Shown: positions 22,542 through 31,671, numbered from the stretch's first letter. The stretch is 34,585 nt of DNA from Thermaurantimonas sp046295455 (GCA_046295455.1 JBKBNI010000013.1:1-34585), one strand, 5' to 3'. Notes: generated by a model not told the origin, from the letters alone. Translations and numbers: made by a program.

Positions 22542-23477
22542 CTACCAAAAGAAGGCAACTCCTGCACCTACGCGAGCTCCCACTCCCGGCTGAGAACCAG
22601 CCACAGACGAGTGAATAGGTACTTGGGAAAATAATTGAAAAATAGCTCTCTTGTAATACACATCTATACCTATAGACCCAAAACCGAAAGCACCACCGGT
22701 ATTAGATTTGACGCGACCAAATTCGGTGTCATGACCGGAAGTTTCATGCTGATAGCCCACCAGTGGAAGCAATGCCAGATTTGGTGCCACTTGCCACCAG
22801 TAAAAGACATTCGCACCAGTCTGAAAAAAATTTCCAAGTTTGTATTCCAGCTCGTTGGTCATAGAATACCGAAACAGCGCATCCGACTGTATTCCAAAAT
22901 TTTTAAAACGAAGGATATAGAGATTTTGAAATTGGAAGGCCCAGGCTCCGATTCCGGTCTGGAAGGGTAGGGGATACATTCTGCCTTTCGGATCCCTTTG
23001 CATGTATTGACCTGTGGGCATGCGAAATCCTCCACCTGCAAACCATATATGTCTGAAAAGCCTGTCTGCGTCAGCAGCTTGATTGAGGATCTCCTGAAGC
23101 AAGTTTATCTGTATGTCACCTATACCGGAGATCTGCTGTAGTGTGTTGTCCTCATATTTCCTGTAATGAACCCTGTAGGGTACAAATGCAAAAAGCTGTA
23201 ACTTATCTGTTGCATAGTATCTCATCCACAGATCATTGATGTGATAAGTATCGCTTAGCAGGAAGACTCCATCAGTTTGGTTTAAGGCAGTCCGAGGGTG
23301 TAAAAACTTGTTTTGATAATAGCGGTATCCAATCAAATTTTTTTGAAACTGGGGCAATACACCAAGAAATCCGCCTCCTACACCACAGCCGCAGATATCA
23401 CATGCTTTAGCAGTATTATCTGGCTTGAAACTAAACAGGATAAGTGATGAAAAATAAAATAATTTTTTAAGACTCAT
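22542..23477 (-). CDS. Outer-membrane protein with predicted mature N-terminus CDICGC
   Basis: A 311-residue predicted beta-barrel. The signal peptide ends TAKA, and the mature chain would begin CDICGCGVGGGFLGV (Cys26, Cys29, Cys31), a CxxCxC arrangement suited to metal binding. The rest has alternating aromatic strands (LWMRYYATDKLQLFAFVPYRVHY, WAFQFQNLYILRF) and ends GVAFFW, a barrel-type C-terminus. It shares a TAATG junction with the di-heme gene upstream, so it belongs to the MbnP/MbnH-like unit. Substrate unknown; copper or another metal is a guess from context. Confidence 0.8.
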   Translation of the reverse strand: MSLKKLFYFSSLILFSFKPDNTAKACDICGCGVGGGFLGVLPQFQKNLIGYRYYQNKFLHPRTALNQTDGVFLLSDTYHINDLWMRYYATDKLQLFAFVPYRVHYRKYEDNTLQQISGIGDIQINLLQEILNQAADADRLFRHIWFAGGGFRMPTGQYMQRDPKGRMYPLPFQTGIGAWAFQFQNLYILRFKNFGIQSDALFRYSMTNELEYKLGNFFQTGANVFYWWQVAPNLALLPLVGYQHETSGHDTEFGRVKSNTGGAFGFGSIGIDVYYKRAIFQLFSQVPIHSSVAGSQPGVGARVGAGVAFFW

Positions 23478-24508
23478 TACATTCTTGGTTCAGAGTACAT
23501 CGAGTTTGACAGAAGGCTGAAGTCCGTAAGAGTATGGAGAAAAGCAATGATTTTTTCTTTTTCGCTTTCTGTAAGGCGTATACCGTTTTTAAGAATGGGA
23601 TCAGTGTGTGAAGGAGCTTCTTTGACCAAACCCAAATCCGAATAGTGGTTTAGGACGGCCTCCAGTGTATTAAACCTGCCGTCGTGCATATATGGTCGCG
23701 TCAGGGCCACATTTCGCAAGGATGGTGTGCGAAACTTCAGAAAATCTGCCGAATCAAGAGTGATGTGGTATCTGCCTTCTTCGTGACCATTCCACTCAAG
23801 CCCATTGCTTCTAAACTTGTAATCAGTCTGTAATGCACCGGAATGACAAGTTGCGCAATGAAGATTGAACAATCGAAGACCTTCAGATTCTGCAGCAGTG
23901 AGTTGAGTCTTTCCTTGCATGTATTGGTCATATTTCGATTTGGTCGACAAAATGGCCCCTTGAAATTGAGTGATAGCATACAGAAAATCTCTTGCAGAAA
24001 TGTCAGAAGTGCCGAATACTCTTTTGAAAAGTTTAGGATATTCAGGATGATTTCTCAGTCTTCTTAGTACTTCTGCCATAGAGATGTCCATTTCAGTGTG
24101 CTCAATCAAGGGAGCTGTAGGCTGCATTTCTATATGATTAATGCCCCCGTCCCAGTTGAAGTATGGTGCAAAAATCAAATTGAATGTAGCAGTAGCATTT
24201 CGTTTCCCCATCCTGCCAAAAACTCCCGTACTTACCGGAACATTGTGATCGGCGAAGGCATGAACCTGTGCGTGGCAAGTACCACAGGATATGCTACTGT
24301 CGACCGAAAGCATCCGATCATAAAACAGTCTTCTCCCTAATTCAAAACCTTCGTAGGTGAGATTGTTTTGCTCAAAGTTGTAATAAGGCTTTGGAAAGTG
24401 TGCCGGTATATCAAGTTGAAATGTTGTGTCTATACCAGGGTCGCTGTTTTTGCTACATGAAAAGAATACAAACAACGACAATAGAGATAGACCTTTGAAA
24501 GCTCTCAT
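23477..24508 (-). CDS. MauG/MbnH-like di-heme lipoprotein
   Basis: A 343-residue di-heme c-type cytochrome with lipobox LFVFFSC (Cys18). Heme motifs CGTCH (75-79) and CATCH (218-222); conserved TPSLRNVALTRPYMHDGRF, then TLEAVLNHY with Tyr289 at the ligand place used by MauG/MbnH rather than the peroxidase Met. MbnH oxidises a tryptophan of its partner MbnP, and an MbnP-like gene stands directly upstream. The gap between them holds a strong hairpin (24524-24559) that leaves only 15 bp before the ATG, so expression needs read-through or a promoter within the upstream gene. Confidence 0.87.
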   Translation of the reverse strand: MRAFKGLSLLSLFVFFSCSKNSDPGIDTTFQLDIPAHFPKPYYNFEQNNLTYEGFELGRRLFYDRMLSVDSSISCGTCHAQVHAFADHNVPVSTGVFGRMGKRNATATFNLIFAPYFNWDGGINHIEMQPTAPLIEHTEMDISMAEVLRRLRNHPEYPKLFKRVFGTSDISARDFLYAITQFQGAILSTKSKYDQYMQGKTQLTAAESEGLRLFNLHCATCHSGALQTDYKFRSNGLEWNGHEEGRYHITLDSADFLKFRTPSLRNVALTRPYMHDGRFNTLEAVLNHYSDLGLVKEAPSHTDPILKNGIRLTESEKEKIIAFLHTLTDFSLLSNSMYSEPRM

Positions 24509-24523
24509 TTTTTTCTTTTAAAG

Positions 24524-24559
24524 AAAAGCCGATTCGGACAAAAGCCCGAATCGGCTTTT
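24524..24559 (-). terminator. Intercistronic terminator or attenuator
   Basis: AAAAGCCGATTCGG (24524-24537) pairs perfectly with CCGAATCGGCTTTT (24546-24559), 14 bp with an 8-nt loop. On the minus strand it is followed by TTTTCTTT. It sits 9 bp after the MbnP-like stop and 15 bp before the di-heme ATG. Confidence 0.85.
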
Positions 24560-24567
24560 GTACTAGA

Positions 24568-25323
24568 TTAATTGTGCAAATGGTCAAAAGTGATCGCTCC
24601 CTGGAAGTTGGTTGCCAGCATTGAGGCATTGGCGCCGGGCATGTGTACTTTGTGGACTTGAGAAAGTTGTACACCACCGTGCCAGAATCGAGCAGCATTT
24701 ACCATGAGGTGAATGGACGGCACAGCGTTAGGCTTCACCATGAGTCTTCCTCCGTTGAAAGAAATAGTTCGGTCTCGGATGGCATTGTGCATACCTGAAA
24801 ATCCACCAATGTGGTATACAAATGTGCCTGTAGGAGAGTCCGGTGAGTTTCCCTCTGCTTTTATGAAAATGTATCCGGTGTTCCAGCTCCAAAACATTCC
24901 ATGCTCTGGACTGAGAGCACCCACCTGAGCGCCGGATGTATTGCGAAGGCTGTCTACACCAATCAGAAAGCTTATTTCGACGTAGTCGCCTGCCGGCACT
25001 TCAGCTATGGAAATTTTGGCTTCAGGTGTCTGTGCAGCATCTACGATGTAGTAGCTTTCAGGCTGTACCCATTCGGTGCCATCTGCCTTTTTAAGACGAA
25101 TGTTGGATATGTAGTACCTAAGTGTGGTGAAGGTCATTTTCTGACCCGACGGATGGGTTAGTTCTTGATTAAGCGCGAAAGGTGCCGCGTTTGGTCCCCA
25201 CACGTGTTCGAATTTTATCTCAACTGTTCCTTTGAGATCAGCGGGATTGTCATCGACTTTGTCATCCTTGCTGCAGGAGATAATGAAAAGTGATGAGAAT
25301 GCGAAAGCAAATATTTTTTTCAT
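24568..25323 (-). CDS. MbnP-like lipoprotein
   Basis: A 251-residue lipoprotein (LFIISC, Cys17; the ATG at 25323 is chosen over an in-frame TTG). It has the MbnP-domain pattern: VEIKFEHVWG, LRYYISNIRLKKADG, YYIVDAAQTPEA, FLIGVDSLRNTSGAQVGAL, MFWSWNTGYIFIKAEG, and a C-terminal half rich in His and Trp (FWHGGVQLSQVH). MbnP of methanotrophs binds copper through a site made when MbnH converts a Trp to kynurenine. The adjacent MbnH-like gene supports a substrate-enzyme pair, probably for copper handling in the periplasm. Confidence 0.85.
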   Translation of the reverse strand: MKKIFAFAFSSLFIISCSKDDKVDDNPADLKGTVEIKFEHVWGPNAAPFALNQELTHPSGQKMTFTTLRYYISNIRLKKADGTEWVQPESYYIVDAAQTPEAKISIAEVPAGDYVEISFLIGVDSLRNTSGAQVGALSPEHGMFWSWNTGYIFIKAEGNSPDSPTGTFVYHIGGFSGMHNAIRDRTISFNGGRLMVKPNAVPSIHLMVNAARFWHGGVQLSQVHKVHMPGANASMLATNFQGAITFDHLHN

Positions 25324-25377
25324 ATTCAATGAATTTATTATTCGGGTATTGATAATATTTTAACAATGTTTATAGAC

Positions 25378-25409
25378 GATGCTCATGCAGCAAAATGCTT
25401 TTGAGCATC
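25378..25409. other. Hairpin between the small Cys-motif gene and the MbnP-like gene
   Basis: GATGCTCA (25378-25385) pairs with TGAGCATC (25402-25409), with an inner GCA/TGC pairing. On the minus strand no T run follows, so it is either a weak terminator or a leader structure of the MbnP-like mRNA. Confidence 0.4.
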
Positions 25410-25439
25410 AAAAAGAGAAAAAATTAACCGGGATTTTTA

Positions 25440-25835
25440 TCAAACCAGAGTGGGAGGTTTGATTAATTCATTGATAAATGATTGAGAAGCAAGGTCTTTG
25501 TAAAAAGAAGGTATGGTTTTTTTGGAGATCGTTACGAAAGATTGAATAGATTCCAATCTATCATTCTGAGTAACAAATAAAGGTATCAAATTTTCAATTG
25601 TGGGGACAAGCGGTGCTGTTGGGTCAGTTTCTTTTGAATCGCTTGCAAGCTCACTTCCAAGGATGCAGAGACCGTTGCAAGTAATTTCAATATTATCACG
25701 GTTTTTGCACTGCGCTTTGTATTCTCTAAAATCAATGGCGTAATGGGCTATTTTATTGACTCCTGTTATTACAGGTAACAAAAGCGCACCCAGTAAGAGG
25801 ATTGTGAATATTTTTTTAACACCAACATTTTTCAC
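25440..25835 (-). CDS. Small exported/membrane protein with CNGLCIL motif
   Basis: A 131-residue protein starting with GTG at 25835. One N-terminal hydrophobic segment (IFTILLLGALLLPVITGV), then YKAQCKNRDNIEITCNGLCILGSEL with Cys43, Cys53 and Cys57. It resembles a group of small Bacteroidota proteins with the pattern CxNKxx..CxGKCYL, of unknown function. Its place upstream of MbnP/MbnH-like genes hints at metal handling. A TAnnTTTG box abuts the start codon. Confidence 0.7.
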   Translation of the reverse strand: MKNVGVKKIFTILLLGALLLPVITGVNKIAHYAIDFREYKAQCKNRDNIEITCNGLCILGSELASDSKETDPTAPLVPTIENLIPLFVTQNDRLESIQSFVTISKKTIPSFYKDLASQSFINELIKPPTLV

Positions 25836-25839
25836 ATTA

Positions 25840-25847
25840 CAAAAATA
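25840..25847 (-). promoter_or_regulatory. TAnnTTTG box abutting the 25440-25835 gene
   Basis: The minus strand reads TATTTTTG, ending 4 bp before the GTG start, so the mRNA may be leaderless. No -33 TTG is evident at the usual spacing. Confidence 0.45.
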
Positions 25848-26051
25848 TACATCGACAAGGTTTGGCTATATGATTCAAGTTATGAAAAGTAGTGAGTACA
25901 GATTTTCATAAGATATTCTTAGGGCAATACCAGATGCCTATCAAATCCAAACATTTGACTAAATTCAATAATTTTTATGAAAATGATGTAGAGTTCAAAT
26001 TGTATACGGTGGTGTACTTTAGACCGCCTTTTGAATTACAATCATCTACAT

Positions 26052-27947
26052 ATGAAAAAAAGCTTATATCTCGTTCTTCATAGTTTGCTCTTTATCTTCT
26101 CATACGCACAGAATAAATCTGTAAATCAAAGAGTTGCTCACAAATCATCACCTAGTTTCCTCGCTTCTTCAAGTACATATGATGTAAAAATAAATCTAAT
26201 CGAACACCGTGACGGTCGTATACCCGTTGAGATCAAACTTCCTACCTCCGATCGGGATACAGTGGTATTCAGCATGCCGGCCATCGTGCCAGGCACCTAC
26301 AAGATATATAATTTTGGACGCTTTATAAACGATCTTCAGGCCTTTGACGCATCCGGTATGCCTATCCAGGTAATTAAAACATCTGAAAATCAATGGAAAA
26401 TATATCCTGCCAACAAAGCTGTAACCATACGATACAAAGCCTCGGAAACGTACTCTGATGAAAGTGACAAAAGGGTCTTCGAACCTGCCGGGTCTGATTA
26501 CAGAGATTCTGTTTTTTTGATGAATCTTTTTACAAGCATAGGATATGTCGAAGGGTTTCAACATCTTCCATACAGACTCACTGTATCAAAACCTGCGAAC
26601 TTGTATGGTGCTACCAGCCTGCCGGTGATCGAGCGGGGATCGGAGACAGACGTTTTTTCTGGAAAAAATTACTTTGAGATTCATGATAATCCTATTCTGT
26701 ATGCGGTCGCAGATACCGCCTCGGTCCGGGTGAAAAATACACGAATCATGGTGGCTGTCTACAGTCCAAATAAAATAGTACTTGCACGGGAAGCCATTGA
26801 AGAGATGAAGCCTGTTTTTGAAGCGGTAGCAGACTATTTAGGCGGTACTCTCCCGACAGATGTTTACACCGTGCTCCTTCATCTGGCAAGCCCGGATGCG
26901 ATGATGGGATCAGGTTTCGGGGCTTTGGAGCATCAGACATCTACTGTATTGTATATGCCCGAATTTGCCGGCGAAGATTTTTTCAATTACATGAACGACA
27001 TTGTAGCTCACGAATTTCTTCACATCGTCACGCCACTTACGCTCAAAAGTCAATACGTCCACAATTTTGATTTCAGCAATCCCCGGATGTCAAGGCACCT
27101 TTGGCTCTATGAGGGTGTCACCGAATACACTTCACAGCTCATTCAGGTAAGAAGCGGCCTCATTGGAATCGATGAATTTTTGGAAAGAATGCGGGAAAAG
27201 ATTGTAACAATGAGCTCTTTTAATAAATATGTTCCGATTACTACCAGTTCAAAATACGCACTTGATGTGTATGAAGACCAATACCTTGACGTGTACAACA
27301 AAGGCGCAGTGCTGGCCATGTGTCTTGATTTGAAATTGCGCAGCCTGTCAAACGGGGATGTCGGGCTTGGCGACATCATCCAGAAATTGCAAAATATATA
27401 TGGCAGAGACACATTTTTTGTGGACGAAGACTTTTTTCAGATTTTTACCGCTCACTCCTATTCGGAGATAAAGGAATTTTTTGCCAGATATTTTGAAGCC
27501 AGTGAACCTCTTCCGCTCGAAGAATTGCTCAGCCTGGCCGGAATAGATTATAAGCCCAGCTATTCGAAGACTTTGCCGTCTTTTGGGGGGATTCGAATCA
27601 ATTACAATGAAGCCAGAAAATCCATTTACGTTTCGGATGCAGAAGATTTAGACGAGTTCGGTAAAGCTCTTGGGATACGCGAAGGCGATGAGATTATTTC
27701 TATTCAAGGGTTGCCATTCACACTAGAGACGTTTGAATCCACAGTAATGAATTACTTTAACAACACCAAAGACGGAGATATCGTGGAATTTGGAGTAAAC
27801 CGGCCAGGTAAAAAAAACAGGTATAAAAAAATAACTCTTAAAGCGAAAGCACATTTTGTAACCGTCGAACAAGAACATTATCTTGAACCATCAGAAAATG
27901 CCGGTGAAAAAGATGTAGAATTTAGAATAAAATGGATAAATCAATGA
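26052..27947 (+). CDS. M61 family peptidase with PDZ domain
   Basis: A 631-residue exported metallopeptidase of the glycyl-aminopeptidase group. Signal peptide MKKSLYLVLHSLLFIFSYAQ; N-terminal beta domain; the family motif SGFGALEHQTS; the zinc site HEFLH (His320, His324) with a third ligand Glu354 in YEGVTEY; and a C-terminal PDZ domain (about 520-610, EFGKALGIREGDEIISIQG). It would cut peptides with small N-terminal residues in the periplasm. The ATG at 26052 is preceded in frame by TTG at 26031 with non-signal residues. First gene of a five-gene overlapping chain. Confidence 0.92.
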   Translation: MKKSLYLVLHSLLFIFSYAQNKSVNQRVAHKSSPSFLASSSTYDVKINLIEHRDGRIPVEIKLPTSDRDTVVFSMPAIVPGTYKIYNFGRFINDLQAFDASGMPIQVIKTSENQWKIYPANKAVTIRYKASETYSDESDKRVFEPAGSDYRDSVFLMNLFTSIGYVEGFQHLPYRLTVSKPANLYGATSLPVIERGSETDVFSGKNYFEIHDNPILYAVADTASVRVKNTRIMVAVYSPNKIVLAREAIEEMKPVFEAVADYLGGTLPTDVYTVLLHLASPDAMMGSGFGALEHQTSTVLYMPEFAGEDFFNYMNDIVAHEFLHIVTPLTLKSQYVHNFDFSNPRMSRHLWLYEGVTEYTSQLIQVRSGLIGIDEFLERMREKIVTMSSFNKYVPITTSSKYALDVYEDQYLDVYNKGAVLAMCLDLKLRSLSNGDVGLGDIIQKLQNIYGRDTFFVDEDFFQIFTAHSYSEIKEFFARYFEASEPLPLEELLSLAGIDYKPSYSKTLPSFGGIRINYNEARKSIYVSDAEDLDEFGKALGIREGDEIISIQGLPFTLETFESTVMNYFNNTKDGDIVEFGVNRPGKKNRYKKITLKAKAHFVTVEQEHYLEPSENAGEKDVEFRIKWINQ

Positions 27948-30007
27948 AAAAATGGCTGACTTTACATACTCTGGTTATTGGTGCATTGGTTTTAGCTTGC
28001 ACATCCACCAGAAAAGCTGGTACAGAGCAGATACAAAACACGGCGTCCTTTTTGCCCGGGTTTGATCTGACACTTCTGGATTCTACGTACGATCCTTGTC
28101 AAGATTTTTACATGTTTACAACTGCGCGCTGGATGCAGCGTAATCCGATACCCGAGAGCGAGTCCCGCTGGGGGTCGTTTAATATATTGATTGAAGAAAA
28201 CAACCAACGGCTCCACACTCTGCTTCAAGAATACGCATCTGAGGACAGGGAGTTTATAAAATACTCTGCAAAACAGCTTTGTACAGATTTTTTTAAGGCT
28301 GCAATGGACAGCGCGTCTGTTGAGACCAGGGCACTCGACGAACTGGCGCCACTGCTGAGCCTGACACACCAGATCAGGAACACAAAGTCACTGGTAGATT
28401 GGTTTGTATATGCCTTGCAGACAGGCATTCGCATACCTTTTTACATGGCAGTGCGAACCGATGCCAAAAATCCCGAACGCTACATCGTTTATTGGGGTCA
28501 GTCAGGACTGTCCTTACCCGATCGAGACAATTATCTGCGTACAGATAGTATTTCCATATATCTGCAAGAGCAGTACAAAGCATTTTTATCAGATTTTTTT
28601 AAATTTCACGGGATACCGGAGCAACAAGCCCATGCAATTGCTGATGATGTCTACGGAATTGAACTTTCCCTTGCACGGATGCATATGCCGAGGCAGGACA
28701 TGCGCCGGCCGGAGCTGACTTACAACAAATATTCTGTTGAGGAGGCAAACCAGCTAACCACCCACCTCAAACCCGGGATAATTCTGCAACATTACGGGAT
28801 TACCACAGACTCGATCGTGATTACTCATGTTCAGTATTTAAAGTCATTGGATTCTGTTTTGTTGAAATTTAAACCTGAACAGTGGCGCTCTTATGCCATC
28901 TGGAAAACATATGAGGCATTCATGGATGCGATGCCATACGCATTGACAAAAAGGCACTTTGACTTCTTCTCAGGTGAGTTGTACGGTATAAAGGCCATGA
29001 AGCCCAGATGGAAGAGGGTATTGTCTAAAATGAATGACGGACTGTCAGAACCTTTGGGACGACTCTTCGTTGAGCGTCACTTTTCTGCCGAATCCAAGGC
29101 AGATGTCGAGCTCATGGTTGAAAACATCCGCGAAGTTTTTCGTGAGCGCATTAATACGCGCGACTGGATGACTCCCGAAACACGACAAAAGGCATTGGAA
29201 AAACTCAACGCCTTCACCTACAAAATCGGTTATCCAAATAAATGGAAATCTTATGAAGGACTAGAGATACATCCATCGAGCTATGTGCGCAATCTGCAAA
29301 ACATCCGTATGTATCAGTTTCGCGACAATTTCAATAGATTAGGAAAACCCGTGGATAAAAGCGAATGGTTTATGGGGGCACATATTGTAAATGCATATTA
29401 CAATCCGTCTTTTAATGAGATCGTGTTTCCTGCAGGGATCTTACAACCGCCCTTTTACAATCCCGAAGCAGACCCGGCGATCAACTATGGGGCGATCGGG
29501 GGTGTAATTGGCCATGAATTCAGTCACGGTTTTGACGACCAAGGGCGCAAATACAATGCTTTCGGCCAGCTATCCAACTGGTGGAATGCCTTGGATTCAG
29601 CTCAGTTTGAAGCTAAAACAAGGTTGTTGACTGAGCATTACAATATGTATGAGCCAATTCCCGGCTATCCGGTAAATGGTAAAATGACATTAGGAGAAAA
29701 CATCGCAGACCTGGGAGGTCTCACTCTTGCATACTACGCATACAAGCGTTATCAGGCTGATAAACCTGTCCAGGTGATTTCAGGATTCACACCGGAAATG
29801 CGTCTATTTCTCGGCTGGGCACAAGTATGGCAAAGCAATGTCACAGATGGATATCTTCGTGTACAACTTACTACTGATTATCATAGTCCGGCTCGTTATC
29901 GTGTAAACGGACCAATGAGTATGATGCAGGAATTTAAACAAGCATGGGGTTGTAAAGAAGGAGATCCAATGGTAAAAGATGCTGAAAATCGCGTTGTAAT
30001 CTGGTAA
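27944..30007 (+). CDS. M13 family (neprilysin/PepO-like) metallopeptidase lipoprotein
   Basis: A 687-residue zinc peptidase. Lipobox LVLAC near residue 19; typical N-terminal DPCQDFYMFTTARWM; active site GVIGHEFSHGFDDQG; third zinc ligand and helper in ENIADLGGL; substrate-binding NAYYNP (residues like NAFY/NAYY); and the conserved C-terminus ENRVVIW. The start is chosen at the ATGA overlap with the M61 stop. It degrades oligopeptides in the periplasm, which matches its M61 neighbour. Confidence 0.95.
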   Translation: MKKWLTLHTLVIGALVLACTSTRKAGTEQIQNTASFLPGFDLTLLDSTYDPCQDFYMFTTARWMQRNPIPESESRWGSFNILIEENNQRLHTLLQEYASEDREFIKYSAKQLCTDFFKAAMDSASVETRALDELAPLLSLTHQIRNTKSLVDWFVYALQTGIRIPFYMAVRTDAKNPERYIVYWGQSGLSLPDRDNYLRTDSISIYLQEQYKAFLSDFFKFHGIPEQQAHAIADDVYGIELSLARMHMPRQDMRRPELTYNKYSVEEANQLTTHLKPGIILQHYGITTDSIVITHVQYLKSLDSVLLKFKPEQWRSYAIWKTYEAFMDAMPYALTKRHFDFFSGELYGIKAMKPRWKRVLSKMNDGLSEPLGRLFVERHFSAESKADVELMVENIREVFRERINTRDWMTPETRQKALEKLNAFTYKIGYPNKWKSYEGLEIHPSSYVRNLQNIRMYQFRDNFNRLGKPVDKSEWFMGAHIVNAYYNPSFNEIVFPAGILQPPFYNPEADPAINYGAIGGVIGHEFSHGFDDQGRKYNAFGQLSNWWNALDSAQFEAKTRLLTEHYNMYEPIPGYPVNGKMTLGENIADLGGLTLAYYAYKRYQADKPVQVISGFTPEMRLFLGWAQVWQSNVTDGYLRVQLTTDYHSPARYRVNGPMSMMQEFKQAWGCKEGDPMVKDAENRVVIW

Positions 30008-31671
30008 TGGAGGAATTAATCTTCAGAGGTAAAGCCATTCGAAGTCCTGAAGATATCCGCAGTCTGCCTGTAAGTGATCTACCAGAGCTCTGCAGATTGA
30101 TAAGGGAGTATGTGTCAAGGATTCCTACGGATAAGCAGGCGCACCTGGAAAGTTCTGTTTGCGTCACAGAGCTGTCAGTCGCATTGCATTATGTCCTTAA
30201 TACCCCTCTTGACAAATTAATTTGGGATGTAGGACACCAGACAGCTGTTCATAAGGTCTTGACGGGCAGAGGACCATCTATGTTTCAATCACTTCGCAAA
30301 CTAAACGGCATATCAGGATTTCCCTCACCGGCAGAAAGTCCATTTGACCTTTTTACCACAGGGCATTCTTCGACCAGCATATCCCTGGCAATTGGGCTGT
30401 GGCTTGCAGGTGAGAAAAATAAGATAGCCGCTGTGATCGGCGATGGTGCTCTCACAGGAGGTCAGGCTTTCGAAGCGATCAATCTTGCCGGCGATATGAA
30501 CGCAAGTATTTTGTTGATTCTCAATGACAACGGCTTATCCATTGATGAGAATGTTGGGGCATTGAGTAAAACAAATAGGTATGATTCGTTCTTTACATCG
30601 CTTAATTTTAAATACCTGGGTGAAATTGACGGAAACGACATTCAAGTACTTATACCGGCACTGAGGGATGCAGTCTCCGGGACCGGACCGAGAGTGCTGC
30701 GCATCTGCACGCGTTTGAGCCGATTCCACACCCTCTCCCACACGCGTACATCCTACACTCCTATACGATCTGCAGTTAATAAGTGTATCCGACAGTGTCT
30801 AAACCAGGACAAAGATTTTTATGTTTTGAGTCCGGCTATGCTTTCCGGTATTGGCCTTAGTGCTCTGAAGGCTGATTTTCAAGACAGAATCATTGACACC
30901 GGTATTACAGAGCAAGCATGTGTGAGCATAGCGGCCGGCCTGGCTAAATCCGGAAAAAAGGTATTGGTACACATTTACAGTACATTTCTCCAAAGAGCAG
31001 TGGATCAGATCATCCATGATGTAGCCCTTCAAAGGCTACCTGTATTTTTTTTGGTGGATCGTGCCGGATTAGTCGGAGAGGATGGTCCGACACATCATGG
31101 AGTATTTGACTTCACTGTCTTAAGTACACTTCCGGATATAGAGATTCACTTTCCTTATTCAATAGATGCAATCCAAAATACAATTCTACACTGGTATGCA
31201 GATCCTCGACTGATGGCCTTGAGAATTCCCAGGGATTCGAATGCCTTTCAGGCAGATCGACCTTTACCTGCAGAGATCTGGAGAGAGGCCCGCACCACTA
31301 TGGTAGCTGTCGGGATGATGGCTCATCAGGCCTACCAGGCATTTACGATGCTTACTCAAGATGGGTATGACCTGAACTTCGCAACTTGTACAGTATATCC
31401 TTTTTCACTTCAGGATGCTTTGGTAGAGAAACTTCTAACCCAAAAAACGGTATTCTTCGTGGAAGAGGCATATGCTCCGGGCAGTGTATCCGAAAAACTA
31501 ATTTTCAATCTAATGACCTATCCAAATTCCAAAATACTGTCTGAATGCCAATGCATTCACCTCCCCCATGAATTCATCCCGCATGGCAGCCCTTCCGATT
31601 TACTACATTTGACGGCCTTGAGAGCTGAAGATATTTATAACAACCTAAAAACCAAACTAAATAGTATATGA
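30007..31671 (+). CDS. dxs: 1-Deoxy-D-xylulose-5-phosphate synthase, short divergent form
   Basis: A 554-residue thiamine-diphosphate enzyme; usual DXS has about 620-640. The core is conserved: His46 (QAHLESS), WDVGHQTAVHKVLTGRG, GHSSTSIS, ThDP motif GDGALTGG to NDN, DTGITEQACVSIAAGLA (catalytic Glu), YSTFLQRAVDQIIHDVALQ and DRAGLVGEDGPTHHG. Two parts are missing: the mobile loop between ENVGAL and the next strand, and the KKGxGYxPAE segment, here CTRLSRFHTLSHT. It makes DXP from pyruvate and glyceraldehyde phosphate for the MEP pathway, upstream of Idi and carotenoids. It shares a TAATG junction with M13. Confidence 0.85.
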   Translation: MEELIFRGKAIRSPEDIRSLPVSDLPELCRLIREYVSRIPTDKQAHLESSVCVTELSVALHYVLNTPLDKLIWDVGHQTAVHKVLTGRGPSMFQSLRKLNGISGFPSPAESPFDLFTTGHSSTSISLAIGLWLAGEKNKIAAVIGDGALTGGQAFEAINLAGDMNASILLILNDNGLSIDENVGALSKTNRYDSFFTSLNFKYLGEIDGNDIQVLIPALRDAVSGTGPRVLRICTRLSRFHTLSHTRTSYTPIRSAVNKCIRQCLNQDKDFYVLSPAMLSGIGLSALKADFQDRIIDTGITEQACVSIAAGLAKSGKKVLVHIYSTFLQRAVDQIIHDVALQRLPVFFLVDRAGLVGEDGPTHHGVFDFTVLSTLPDIEIHFPYSIDAIQNTILHWYADPRLMALRIPRDSNAFQADRPLPAEIWREARTTMVAVGMMAHQAYQAFTMLTQDGYDLNFATCTVYPFSLQDALVEKLLTQKTVFFVEEAYAPGSVSEKLIFNLMTYPNSKILSECQCIHLPHEFIPHGSPSDLLHLTALRAEDIYNNLKTKLNSI

